Origin: Salaquimonas sp041736675
GTDB lineage: Bacteria > Pseudomonadota > Alphaproteobacteria > Rhizobiales > Rhizobiaceae
NCBI GenBank assembly: GCA_041736675.1
Contig: JBGSTD010000009.1
Span: 178,321-242,320 of the forward strand
Direction: 5' to 3'
Length of the DNA: 64,000 bases
A model generated the notes under the pieces. It ran no database searches, was not told the origin of the DNA, and saw only the letters and a list, made by a program, of their open reading frames with translations. Below, one piece after another: positions 1 to 7,142 of this stretch (position 1 is the stretch's first letter; every line of letters begins with the position of its first letter). The position numbers and the translations under genes were made by a program.

Positions 1-228
1 AGCGTCGTGAGTGGCTTCATCTCTCTTGGCGAAGAGCATTTGCATAAGGCGAAGAAAGCAATCAAATTATTGCCGAAGGATTCTCGTGTAGCTTTTCTGC
101 CTTTGGCATTTACTGCGGTAAGGTTTGCAAAGGCCGCAAGGACCTCCAACCTGATTTCAGGCGATGCTGAGTTGTCGCCTCTGCGCTGCCAGTTGGCTCT
201 ATGGAAAACTGCTATACTGGGTTTTTGA
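1..228 (+). CDS. Squalene/phytoene synthase family protein, C-terminal end (5' part outside the window)
   Basis: The reading frame is open from the first base and stops with TGA at 226-228, so only about 75 C-terminal residues are present. They resemble the tail of squalene/phytoene-synthase-like (NDUFAF6-like) proteins: a helix rich in Leu, Lys and Ala, the run LPKDSRVAFLPLAF, and a final basic/Trp stretch, QLALWKTAILGF. The catalytic aspartate-rich motifs lie upstream of the window, so it cannot be decided whether this is an isoprenoid synthase or a complex I assembly factor. A GTG at position 7 could be read as a start but is most likely internal. The assignment rests on the tail only. Confidence 0.6.
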   Translation, partial: SVVSGFISLGEEHLHKAKKAIKLLPKDSRVAFLPLAFTAVRFAKAARTSNLISGDAELSPLRCQLALWKTAILGF

Positions 229-343
229 CCGGCTCATCTGTTTTGGCTATGGGCGGTTGAAATGCCGGTTATCGAAATTGCCAAAACACATTGAGATTGG
301 CCTGTTGCAATCGACAATTCTTTGCGCCATCATTTCAAAAAAA

Positions 344-790
344 GTGGGGTTGGAATTGCCACTGGAAATACTGGGTCCCTTGGTTGTCATTGGTATCGCC
401 GTGATTGTACTGACTGTCTGGAAAATGGCAGATACCAGTCCACGACTTCTTGAGAATTGTAATCAGACAAAAAATATATTTCTTGGCGATTTCCCTGCGA
501 CCCAATTCGGTTCTGAATGTGTGATTTCCCGCAATGGCCGGTCGGCTTTGATGGAAGTCTCGTCACCACCAGATCATTTGGCACTTATCATCACGCTGGG
601 TAGCAAACATGTAACCCGTTGCCTTGGAAAAGACGATATCATGGGAGCGATAAAGGGCACTGGTGACAATCTGTCAATTTTGCTCAACGAACTGACGTTG
701 AAATCAGTAGAGCTGGATTGCGGCAGTACTGATAACTTGCATACTGCAAACCGGATGCTGCAGACAATCGGTGTTCAATTAAACCGGTAA
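344..790 (+). CDS. Membrane-anchored protein of unknown function
   Basis: I do not recognise this family. An N-terminal hydrophobic segment of about 20 residues (LPLEILGPLVVIGIAVIVL) follows the likely start and should anchor the protein in the inner membrane. About 115 soluble residues follow, with no Cys/His metal motif or nucleotide-binding loop. The frame is open back to an ATG at 164, but that would overlap the preceding gene by 65 bases and add an unlikely Cys-rich leader. GTG at 344 or TTG at 350 places the membrane segment at the N-terminus; neither has a strong ribosome site, so the start is uncertain. It sits between the synthase-like gene and the sterol-desaturase-family gene, on the same strand. 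Confidence 0.5.
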   Translation: MGLELPLEILGPLVVIGIAVIVLTVWKMADTSPRLLENCNQTKNIFLGDFPATQFGSECVISRNGRSALMEVSSPPDHLALIITLGSKHVTRCLGKDDIMGAIKGTGDNLSILLNELTLKSVELDCGSTDNLHTANRMLQTIGVQLNR

Positions 791-819
791 GACCAACTTG
801 CCTCAATCGGATCCTAAAG

Positions 820-1761
820 ATGGAAGCACTGCCTCGATTTCCAAATGTAACTCAAATAGCAATACCATTGTTTGTTGCGGCCATTCTTGTTGAAATCATC
901 TTTGTCAGGTTTTTCAAGGCAGTCGGCGAGTTTGAAACCAGGGATGTTTTGACCAGTCTGCTGATGGGGACAGGAAACGTGGTAGCCGGGCTGTTGTTTG
1001 GATTCATTTCATTTGGTGCATTGATGTGGGTCTGGCAGTTTCGCTTGTTCGATCTTGGCTTCAGTTGGTGGATTGGCCTAATTGCATTCTTGATCGACGA
1101 TTTGCGTTATTACGCTTATCATCGCATCGCCCATACGGTTCGCTGGGTATGGGCCGAGCATGTGAACCATCATTCAAGCCAGCATTACAATTTGAGCACT
1201 GCCCTGCGGCAAAGCTGGACTGGCCATTTTACCGGCGCCTTCGTTCTGCAGATACCCATGGTGTTGTTGGGATTTCACCCGGCTTTCATCGCTTTTGTTT
1301 ACGGTTTCAATTTGGTCTATCAATTCTGGATTCACACCGAGACAATTCGGAAATTGCCGGCTCCTATCGAATATGTTTTGAATACTCCTTCCCATCATCG
1401 CGTTCATCATGCCACCAATCCACGTTATCTTGATGCCAATTACGCAGGAACATTGATCATCTGGGACAGGATGTTTGGAACATTTGTCGAAGAACTGGAG
1501 GAAGATCGTCCGCGCTATGGGATTGTCAAAAACCTCGCGACATTCAATCCGCTAAAAGTTGCATTTCACGAATGGATAGCCATGTGGAAAGACATGTTCA
1601 TGCCGGGCATCTCAATTGGCGACCGACTGCGTTACCTTTACATGCCTCCAGGCTGGAGCCATGATGGTTCACGGAAGGGATCTGCTGCGCTCAAGGAGGA
1701 ATATGTCCGCTTGCATCCCGAATCGGCAGGAATGGCCGGGCTACCTGAGATCAAAAGGTAG
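820..1761 (+). CDS. Sterol desaturase / fatty acid hydroxylase family membrane protein
   Basis: A 313-residue integral membrane di-iron oxygenase. The three histidine clusters of the superfamily are visible: HRIAH near residue 101, HVNHHSSQH near 114-122, and HHRVHH near 190. Several hydrophobic helices precede and separate them. Members insert hydroxyl groups or double bonds into sterols, carotenoids, hopanoid-type lipids or fatty acids using O2 and reduced electron carriers. The substrate cannot be read from the sequence. The upstream fragment of a squalene/phytoene-synthase-like gene makes an isoprenoid lipid possible, but this is only context. Start ATG at 820, 29 bases after the preceding gene; length is usual for the family. 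Confidence 0.88.
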   Translation: MEALPRFPNVTQIAIPLFVAAILVEIIFVRFFKAVGEFETRDVLTSLLMGTGNVVAGLLFGFISFGALMWVWQFRLFDLGFSWWIGLIAFLIDDLRYYAYHRIAHTVRWVWAEHVNHHSSQHYNLSTALRQSWTGHFTGAFVLQIPMVLLGFHPAFIAFVYGFNLVYQFWIHTETIRKLPAPIEYVLNTPSHHRVHHATNPRYLDANYAGTLIIWDRMFGTFVEELEEDRPRYGIVKNLATFNPLKVAFHEWIAMWKDMFMPGISIGDRLRYLYMPPGWSHDGSRKGSAALKEEYVRLHPESAGMAGLPEIKR

Positions 1762-1850
1762 TTTTTATCTCGGGACAATTGATCCAGCGCAAAGCGCAAG
1801 ATCTGGTTTTTTTGTATGATGGCTTCAACGATAACCAATGGAGCAGAAAT

Positions 1851-2258
1851 ATGTACAAGACAATAATTGTCCCGATCGATTTGGGCCACGTTGAACGCGC
1901 TGCTGCCATGATTGCTGCCGCTCGCACAATCGGGCCAAAAGCCAAGCTAATTCTGGTCAATGCGGTTGAAACGATTCCGGCTTATGTGGAAGCTGAGATC
2001 GCAGTTTCCTATATTCCTGAACTGAAAACCCGCGCCCATGAAAAGCTGAAGGAACTGGCAGAAGCGGAAGGCGGTGATGTCACTTTTGAAGTGATTGAAG
2101 GACAGGCTGGATCTGCCATTCTGGATATTGCCGAAAAACGCAAAGCCGACTGTATCGTGATCGCTTCCCATAAGCCCGGTTGGCAGGACTATTTGATCGG
2201 TTCAACTGCTGCAAGAGTGGTTCGTCACGCGAAATGCAGCGTTATGGTGGTGCGCTAG
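1851..2258 (+). CDS. Universal stress protein (UspA family)
   Basis: A single Usp domain of 135 residues. It begins MYKTIIVPIDLG, the usual first beta strand with its Val/Asp ligand, and ends with GSTAARVVRHAKCSVMVVR, the family's C-terminal phosphate-loop-like GS(T)xxRVxRHAxCSVxVV signature. Usp proteins bind nucleotides and accumulate in starved or stressed cells. ATG at 1851 is preferred over an in-frame upstream start at 1779 because GGAG lies 8-11 bases before it and because it gives the family length. A terminator-like hairpin begins 15 bases after the stop, so it looks monocistronic or the end of the short upstream cluster. Confidence 0.92.
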   Translation: MYKTIIVPIDLGHVERAAAMIAAARTIGPKAKLILVNAVETIPAYVEAEIAVSYIPELKTRAHEKLKELAEAEGGDVTFEVIEGQAGSAILDIAEKRKADCIVIASHKPGWQDYLIGSTAARVVRHAKCSVMVVR

Positions 2259-2272
2259 GGGGCTGCCCGCAG

Positions 2273-2317
2273 GCGGTTTTCAGGTTGTCAAATCCGCGAA
2301 AACCGCTTGTTTTTTTG
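2273..2317 (+). terminator. Rho-independent terminator after the usp gene
   Basis: Perfect 9-bp inverted repeat GCGGTTTTC (2273-2281) and GAAAACCGC (2298-2306) with a 16-base loop, then TTGTTTTTTTG on the plus strand. It sits 15 bases beyond the usp stop and overlaps the last codons of the convergent crotonase gene. Confidence 0.6.
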
Positions 2318-3143
2318 CAAGTTTGGCTTGCAATGCTGTCATCAGTTCCTCGGGTCTCAGCATGGCCGCATTCCACGTGGCGATCTGATCCAGCGCCTCA
2401 ACCACGCTGTGGTCTCTCGCAAAATCGACTGCTTTTTTGATCCCCGCAATTGCTATCGGGGATTTACTGGCGATTTGTTCAGCCATTTGCATGGCAGCAG
2501 TCATCATGTTTTCGCGGCTGTCGTGAACGGAATTCACAAATCCCCAGGCGTGGGCTTCTTTTGCTGTAAAGCGCCGACCCGTATAGGCAAGTTCCTTGAC
2601 AATTCCAGGAGCAATCAGTTTTGGCAATCTCTGTAATGTGCCAACATCCGCTGCCATGCCGATATTGATTTCCTCGATGGAGAAATATGCGTCTTCACTC
2701 GCAAGTCGAATATCGCAGGCCGATGTCATGTCGATTCCAGCGCCTATGCAGGCGCCATGTATTGCGGCAATAACCGGAAAACGGGCCGCTTCAATTGTGT
2801 TGAAACTATCCTGTAGTTTCAGGATCAGTCTGCGCAGTTGATAGGCGGCACGGGCAGGTTCGCCTTTTGTAATTTCTGCGATGTCATTGAAACTTGCAAG
2901 ATCCATACCGCCGGTAAAATGTTTTCCTTCACCGTCAAGTATCAGTACCCGGATTCTGGTATCTTCCTCAAGATTGCGAACCAATCCAGGTAGATCATCC
3001 CAAAAATCCCTGGACATGCCGTTTGCTTTTTCCGGCCTGTTCATGGTGAGGCGCGCGATAGGACCATTGATTTCAATCTTGAAAAAATCTGATTTCACTT
3101 GCCTGTTTCCCCGTTCTGATTTTTTATTGGTTACCCGCGCCAT
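2280..3143 (-). CDS. Enoyl-CoA hydratase/isomerase family protein, dienoyl-CoA isomerase-like
   Basis: A crotonase-fold protein of up to 287 residues that uses CoA thioesters. The oxyanion-hole regions (FTGGMDL and HGACIGAGIDMTSACDIR) are clear. The segment EEINIGMAADVGTLQRLPK keeps the Glu and Asp that eukaryotic delta3,5-delta2,4-dienoyl-CoA isomerase (ECH1) uses for proton shuttling, so isomerisation of dienoyl-CoA during oxidation of unsaturated fatty acids is more likely than plain hydration. This is inferred from family residues. The ATG at 3143 has a weak ribosome site; a GTG at 3098 behind GGGGAAA would drop 15 basic residues and start closer to the fold. It follows trmFO by 37 bases on the same strand. 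Confidence 0.87.
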   Translation of the reverse strand: MARVTNKKSERGNRQVKSDFFKIEINGPIARLTMNRPEKANGMSRDFWDDLPGLVRNLEEDTRIRVLILDGEGKHFTGGMDLASFNDIAEITKGEPARAAYQLRRLILKLQDSFNTIEAARFPVIAAIHGACIGAGIDMTSACDIRLASEDAYFSIEEINIGMAADVGTLQRLPKLIAPGIVKELAYTGRRFTAKEAHAWGFVNSVHDSRENMMTAAMQMAEQIASKSPIAIAGIKKAVDFARDHSVVEALDQIATWNAAMLRPEELMTALQAKLAKKQAVFADLTT

Positions 3144-3180
3144 ACAAGCATTTTACCGCAACGTTTTTGTTTGTGCTGCC

Positions 3181-4644
3181 TCAAGCCAAACTGGCAACCT
3201 GATGGACAGGAATTTCATCGGCCTTGGAATGTGGTTGACCATCCAGCCATGTTTTGAAATCTGCCAAAGCTCTCGCGGAATAGACGCGCTTCTTAGCGGT
3301 TTGCTTTTCCTTGCCTCGCCAGCGTTTTTGCCCATCAGGCTTTTTCAATTGGGTTTTGTCAATTGGCGGAAAGAGACCGAAATTGACATTCATCGGTTGA
3401 AAAGAACGCCGGTTTTTCTCGTTGCTCTCGCCATCTTCGCCATACGAGACATGGCCTGTGGTAATATGATGCAATAGCGCACCCATCGCAGTGGTTATCG
3501 GTGGAATATCAATGGAATGGCCGAGAATTTCGCCGGCTGCAAAGCGCGCAGCCAATATTCCGATGGACGCGCTTTCGATGTAACCTTCGCAACCGGTGAT
3601 TTGACCGGCAAATCGGATATGTTCAAAACCTTTCAAAGCCAGCGTTTCGCTCAGCAATTGGGGAGAATTAAGGTAGGTGTTTCTATGCAATCCCCCGAGC
3701 CGTGCAAACTCGGCGCTTTCAAGCCCGGGAATGGTTTTGAAAATGCGTGTTTGTTCGCCATATTTCAGTTTCGTTTGAAAACCGACCATGTTGTAGAGCG
3801 TGCCCAGCGCATTGTCCTGGCGAAGTTGTACAACCGCATAGGGTTTATTCTCCGGATCATGTTCGTTGGTTAAACCCATCGATTTCATAGGGCCATGGCG
3901 AAGCGTTTCGCGGCCGCGTTCGGCCATGACCTCAATTGGCAGACAGCCGTCAAAATAAGGCACGTTTTCCCATTGCTTGAATTCTGTCTTTTCGCCGTCA
4001 AGCAGCGCATCCATGAAAGCATTGTACTGTGCTTCATCCATCGGACAGTTGATGTAATCCTTGCCTGTGCCACCTGGGCCTACCTTGTCATAGCGCGATT
4101 GAAACCACGCAGTCTTAAGATTTATGGAATCAAAATGGACAATCGGTGCGATAGCATCAAAGAAGGCAAGCGAATCGGCGCCAGTTGCGCGGGCAATTTC
4201 ATCTGCGAGGGCAGGGGCCGTTAAAGGTCCCGTTGCAATAATGGTCGGCCCCCATTCTTTTGGCGGCAGTCCTGTAATCTCTTCGCGGACAACTTCTATG
4301 TTAGGATGATTCTCGATGGCATGTGTGACCGCTGCGCTGAACCCGTCACGATCCACAGCAAGCGCGCTGCCAGCAGGAACCTGGTGTTTGTCTCCGCATT
4401 GCATGATCAACGAATTGGCCATGCGCATTTCCGCATGCAGCACCCCCACAGCATTTGTCTCAGCATCATCTGAGCGAAATGAATTTGAACAAACAAGTTC
4501 GGCCAGATTGTCTGTTTGATGTGCATCTGTACCCCTGACACCTCGCATTTCGTGCAAAATCACAGAAACACCCAAGCTTGCCGCCTGCCATGCAGCTTCA
4601 GATCCGGCCAATCCGCCGCCGATGATGTGTAGTTTTTGGGTCAT
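3181..4644 (-). CDS. trmFO: Methylenetetrahydrofolate--tRNA-(uracil-5-)-methyltransferase TrmFO
   Basis: Folate- and FAD-dependent enzyme that makes 5-methyluridine at position 54 of tRNA (T loop), taking the carbon from methylene-THF and electrons from FADH2. The N-terminal Rossmann motif IIGGGLAGSEAAW, the conserved ELVCSNSFRSDDAE region carrying the catalytic cysteine, and GQITGCEGYIESASIG near the C-terminus identify it. ATG at 4644 (MTQKLHIIGGG) matches the usual family start; an in-frame start at 4668 would add eight residues. Length 487 residues is normal or slightly long, with a basic tail of about 50 residues. It lies downstream of the DUF1127/sRNA unit. Confidence 0.95.
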   Translation of the reverse strand: MTQKLHIIGGGLAGSEAAWQAASLGVSVILHEMRGVRGTDAHQTDNLAELVCSNSFRSDDAETNAVGVLHAEMRMANSLIMQCGDKHQVPAGSALAVDRDGFSAAVTHAIENHPNIEVVREEITGLPPKEWGPTIIATGPLTAPALADEIARATGADSLAFFDAIAPIVHFDSINLKTAWFQSRYDKVGPGGTGKDYINCPMDEAQYNAFMDALLDGEKTEFKQWENVPYFDGCLPIEVMAERGRETLRHGPMKSMGLTNEHDPENKPYAVVQLRQDNALGTLYNMVGFQTKLKYGEQTRIFKTIPGLESAEFARLGGLHRNTYLNSPQLLSETLALKGFEHIRFAGQITGCEGYIESASIGILAARFAAGEILGHSIDIPPITTAMGALLHHITTGHVSYGEDGESNEKNRRSFQPMNVNFGLFPPIDKTQLKKPDGQKRWRGKEKQTAKKRVYSARALADFKTWLDGQPHSKADEIPVHQVASLA

Positions 4645-4662
4645 GGGTTTTTTCCGGACATG

Positions 4663-4681
4663 GTTCAAAAAAAGTTTGAAC
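4663..4681 (-). promoter_or_regulatory. Inverted repeat in the trmFO leader
   Basis: GTTCAAA (4663-4669) and TTTGAAC (4675-4681) form a 7-bp stem with a 5-base loop, 19 bases upstream of the trmFO ATG. It could be a weak hairpin in the 5' leader, a stop for transcription coming from the sRNA locus, or a protein-binding site. The sequence does not decide between these. Confidence 0.3.
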
Positions 4682-4767
4682 AGTCTTCATAGTGGCTGTG
4701 CGCATCGACAACAAGGCAGATGAAACAAGGAAGCGCCAATAAACCCGTAATGGCAACCTCCAGATAC

Positions 4768-4802
4768 AAAAACGCCCACTGCGGGAGGAGGTGCAGTGGG
4801 CG
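4768..4802 (-). terminator. Rho-independent terminator of the DUF1127/sRNA transcript
   Basis: The distal sRNA hairpin (10 GC-rich base pairs, 10-base loop) is followed on the minus strand by five T residues (4772-4768). It would end transcription from the DUF1127 promoter before trmFO, whose ATG lies 124 bases further on. Confidence 0.7.
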
Positions 4803-4888
4803 CTTTGATTTGGTCCTGGCCATTCCCTGGGAGGAGAGGAGGCTTACGGACCCATTCCAGACCTATGGGAGGAAGAGAAGGTCTGGAA
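4768..4888 (-). ncRNA. Cuckoo/CcsR-like small RNA region with anti-Shine-Dalgarno loops
   Basis: Read on the minus strand, just after the DUF1127 gene, two strong hairpins expose C/U-rich loops. Hairpin 1 is TTCCAGACCT/AGGTCTGGAA (4855-4864 with 4879-4888), a perfect 10-bp stem whose loop contains CTTCCTCCC. Hairpin 2 is CGCCCACTGC/GCAGTGGGCG (4773-4782 with 4793-4802), a perfect 10-bp stem with the loop ACCTCCTCCC. The linker (4812-4852) has a short GGTCC/GGACC stem around CCTCCTCTCCTCCC. Two stem-loops each showing CCUCCUCCC, linked to a DUF1127 gene, is the known layout of alphaproteobacterial cuckoo RNAs such as CcsR1-4 of Rhodobacter sphaeroides. Expression and targets are inferred; ends of the transcript are not visible. 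Confidence 0.7.
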
Positions 4889-4902
4889 AACTTTTTGCTC
4901 TA

Positions 4903-5043
4903 TTAACGAGCGCGTTTGGCGATGTAAGGAATCTCTGAACGGTTAATGCCCAGATCATCAAGTTCGCGGTTTGAAAGAGCGCCCAGTTCCGACATTGTGC
5001 GACGGTAAGAGCGCCAGTTTTTGAATTTTCCGATGACATCCAT
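4903..5043 (-). CDS. Small DUF1127 (YjiS-like) protein, 46 residues
   Basis: A 46-residue basic protein beginning MDVIGKFKNWRSYRRT. The DUF1127 signature is complete: a Trp/Arg-rich helix, then ELGALSNRELDDLGINRSEI and a basic end, AKRAR. Short arginine-rich DUF1127 proteins of alphaproteobacteria have been linked to RNA turnover and to phosphate and carbon metabolism; in Rhodobacter the homologue CcaF1 is co-transcribed with CcsR small RNAs. The same arrangement is seen here, with CCUCC-loop hairpins starting 15 bases after the stop. AGGAA lies about 10 bases before the ATG. The role here is inferred from that family and context. Confidence 0.92.
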   Translation of the reverse strand: MDVIGKFKNWRSYRRTMSELGALSNRELDDLGINRSEIPYIAKRAR

Positions 5044-5198
5044 CTTTTTATTCCTGTTCTGGTTTTTATGATGCTCGATTTGGTCTGGAGAAACTTTTGT
5101 TTCGGCGAACTACTCTCTGCTTTTCGATGAAACAGATATAGCGTTGACGTTAACGTAAGACCAGTGCCAATTCTGCAATGGAGCTATGCAGATGCTGC

Positions 5199-5241
5199 AA
5201 TGCGGCATAATTAAACCACAAAATATGCCACATTGCGGCAT
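5199..5241. promoter_or_regulatory. Three ATTGCGGCAT-type elements, possible operator
   Basis: AATGCGGCAT (5199-5208), its near inverted copy ATGCCACATT (5225-5234) and ATTGCGGCAT (5232-5241) lie in the divergent gap between the DUF1127 gene and the ABC exporter. The spacing of about one to two helical turns fits a repeated protein-binding site. No regulator can be named. A perfect 10-bp palindrome ACGTTAACGT lies nearby at 5147-5156. Confidence 0.35.
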
Positions 5242-5324
5242 TTCTCGCCTTATTCCCTAACGGAAACTTAAAAAAGGCCTGTTTTCCGCTTTACCTTTGT
5301 GAAAATTGGATTAGTTAAAGCGCC

Positions 5325-6287
5325 ATGATCCCAGCAGTATCCATAAAAAATCTATCGAAAACCTATTCCGGCGGCTTCCAGGCCTTATCGGGAATCACTC
5401 TCGAGATCAAAAGAGGTGAGATTATTGCAATGCTTGGGCCGAACGGCGCAGGCAAGACGACACTCATTTCGATCATTTGTGGCATTGTTAACCCTGGAAC
5501 GGGTTCCGTTGAGGTAAATGGCAACGACATCATTACGGAATTTCGCAAAACCCGAAGCGCTATCGGACTGGTTCCTCAGGAATTGCATACCGATGCGTTT
5601 GAAACCGTATGGAACACGGTTTCTTTCAGCCGAGGTCTTTTTGGAAAGCCAAACGATCCCAAACTCATTGAAAAGATATTGAAGGACTTGTCTCTTTGGG
5701 AAAAGCGGGACAGCAAGATCATGACGCTTTCCGGCGGCATGAAACGCCGGGTTATGATTGCCAAGGCATTGTCGCATGAGCCGGAGATATTGTTTCTGGA
5801 CGAACCTAGTGCTGGTGTTGATGTCGAATTGCGCAAGGATATGTGGCGAGTGGTCGAAAAACTGCGCCAGTCCGGTGTAACGATCATCCTCACCACACAT
5901 TATATCGAAGAAGCAGAGGCAATTGCGGACCGGATTGCAATTATCAACCACGGTAAATTGATTCTGGTTGAAGACAAGCACAGTCTGCTTGCCAAACTTG
6001 GCAAGAAAACACTGGTTCTGCATTTGACCAAGCCTGTCAAGACGATTCCCAAGGCGCTTGCTGCCCATGGGCTTGTCCTTGGCCCAACGGGTAGCGACCT
6101 TGTTTATGCATATGATACTTATGGAGAGCGGACAGGAATCACGTCATTGTTGAATGAAATAGCCAATGCCGGACTGAAGCTGAAAGACATGGAAACCCGT
6201 CAAAGCTCTCTCGAGGATATTTTTGTCAATCTTGTCAACGAGCCGGACAAACAAGTGCCGCCTAAGCAGGTGAAAGGCTCCAAGTAA
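5325..6287 (+). CDS. ABC-2 type exporter, ATP-binding protein
   Basis: ATPase subunit of 320 residues that would drive the permease encoded next. Walker A GPNGAGKTT is at about 38-46, the signature LSGGMKRR at 135-142, Walker B LFLDEP at 156-161, and the switch histidine is in LTTHYIEEAE. The family (YadG/CcmA/NodI-like) exports lipids, polysaccharides or drugs; the substrate cannot be read here. The C-terminal 80 residues form the extra domain usual for this group and end in a Lys/Pro-rich tail. The stop overlaps the next start by one base (TAATG), so the two genes are translationally coupled. Confidence 0.93.
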   Translation: MIPAVSIKNLSKTYSGGFQALSGITLEIKRGEIIAMLGPNGAGKTTLISIICGIVNPGTGSVEVNGNDIITEFRKTRSAIGLVPQELHTDAFETVWNTVSFSRGLFGKPNDPKLIEKILKDLSLWEKRDSKIMTLSGGMKRRVMIAKALSHEPEILFLDEPSAGVDVELRKDMWRVVEKLRQSGVTIILTTHYIEEAEAIADRIAIINHGKLILVEDKHSLLAKLGKKTLVLHLTKPVKTIPKALAAHGLVLGPTGSDLVYAYDTYGERTGITSLLNEIANAGLKLKDMETRQSSLEDIFVNLVNEPDKQVPPKQVKGSK

Positions 6288-7048
6288 TGAATTTGTCAGC
6301 AGTCTGGTCTATCTACAAATTCGAAATGGCTCGCACCAGGCGAACTTTGATGCAAAGCATTATCTCACCGGTGATATCCACTTCGCTGTATTTTGTCGTT
6401 TTCGGTTCCGCCATCGGCTCGAGAATAACGCAGGTTGAGGGTGTCTCCTATGGAGCATTCATTGTTCCTGGCCTTATCATGTTGTCCTTGTTGCAGCAGT
6501 CGGTTTCCAACGCCTCGTTTGGTATCTATTTCCCAAAATTTACCGGAACGATTTACGAAATTCTTTCGGCACCAGTTTCCTTTTATGAGGTCGTGATGGG
6601 TTATGTCGGTGCGGCGGCAACCAAATCCTTTATGCTGGGCATGATCATTTTGGCAACAGCCAGCCTGATTGTACCACTGCAGATTGCGCATCCCTTGATG
6701 ATGATCCTGTTCATGGTGCTTACCTCTATCAGCTTTTCACTGCTTGGGTTTATCATTGGAATTTGGGCGGATAATTTTGAAAAACTGCAATTGATACCTT
6801 TGTTGATAATCACTCCGCTGGTATTTCTCGGTGGCAGTTTTTATTCGATCAATATGTTGCCTCCGGTTTGGGAAAAGATAAGCCTGTTCAATCCTGTTCT
6901 TTATTTGATCAGCGGCTTTCGTTGGAGTTTCTATGAAATTTCCGACGTCAGTCCGACAGTCAGCCTGATCGCAATATTTTGCTTTCTGGCGATATGCCTG
7001 TTGATTGTACGCTGGATTTTCAAGACCGGATATCGCCTTCGGAGTTAG
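6287..7048 (+). CDS. ABC-2 type exporter, permease (YadH/NodJ-like)
   Basis: A 253-residue membrane subunit with about six hydrophobic helices. The ABC-2 motif region around LLIITPLVFLGGSFYSINMLPPVW and the downstream FNPVLYLISGFRW are characteristic of this family. It pairs with the ATPase encoded immediately upstream; the single-base overlap supports a fixed-ratio complex in the inner membrane. The substrate is unknown. No third subunit is adjacent: the next gene is a DUF2157 membrane protein about 95 bases on. Confidence 0.93.
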   Translation: MNLSAVWSIYKFEMARTRRTLMQSIISPVISTSLYFVVFGSAIGSRITQVEGVSYGAFIVPGLIMLSLLQQSVSNASFGIYFPKFTGTIYEILSAPVSFYEVVMGYVGAAATKSFMLGMIILATASLIVPLQIAHPLMMILFMVLTSISFSLLGFIIGIWADNFEKLQLIPLLIITPLVFLGGSFYSINMLPPVWEKISLFNPVLYLISGFRWSFYEISDVSPTVSLIAIFCFLAICLLIVRWIFKTGYRLRS

Positions 7049-7142
7049 TGGGCAAGGCTGAAATCATAGGCGATATAGCCAGATATCCTGCTTCCTGTTA
7101 ATCTTAGTAATGGAATCAGCTTAAATGGTGGATGGAACGGCG

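Noticed and set aside
164..343. Upstream extension of the membrane-anchored gene to ATG 164
   Set aside because: It would overlap the preceding gene and put 60 Cys-rich residues before the membrane helix; a later start is more sensible.
5150..5175. Sigma-54-like promoter TGGCAC-N5-TTAC upstream of DUF1127
   Set aside because: The invariant GC of the -12 element is AC, so it should not be used by sigma-54; no good sigma-70 or RpoH pair was found either.
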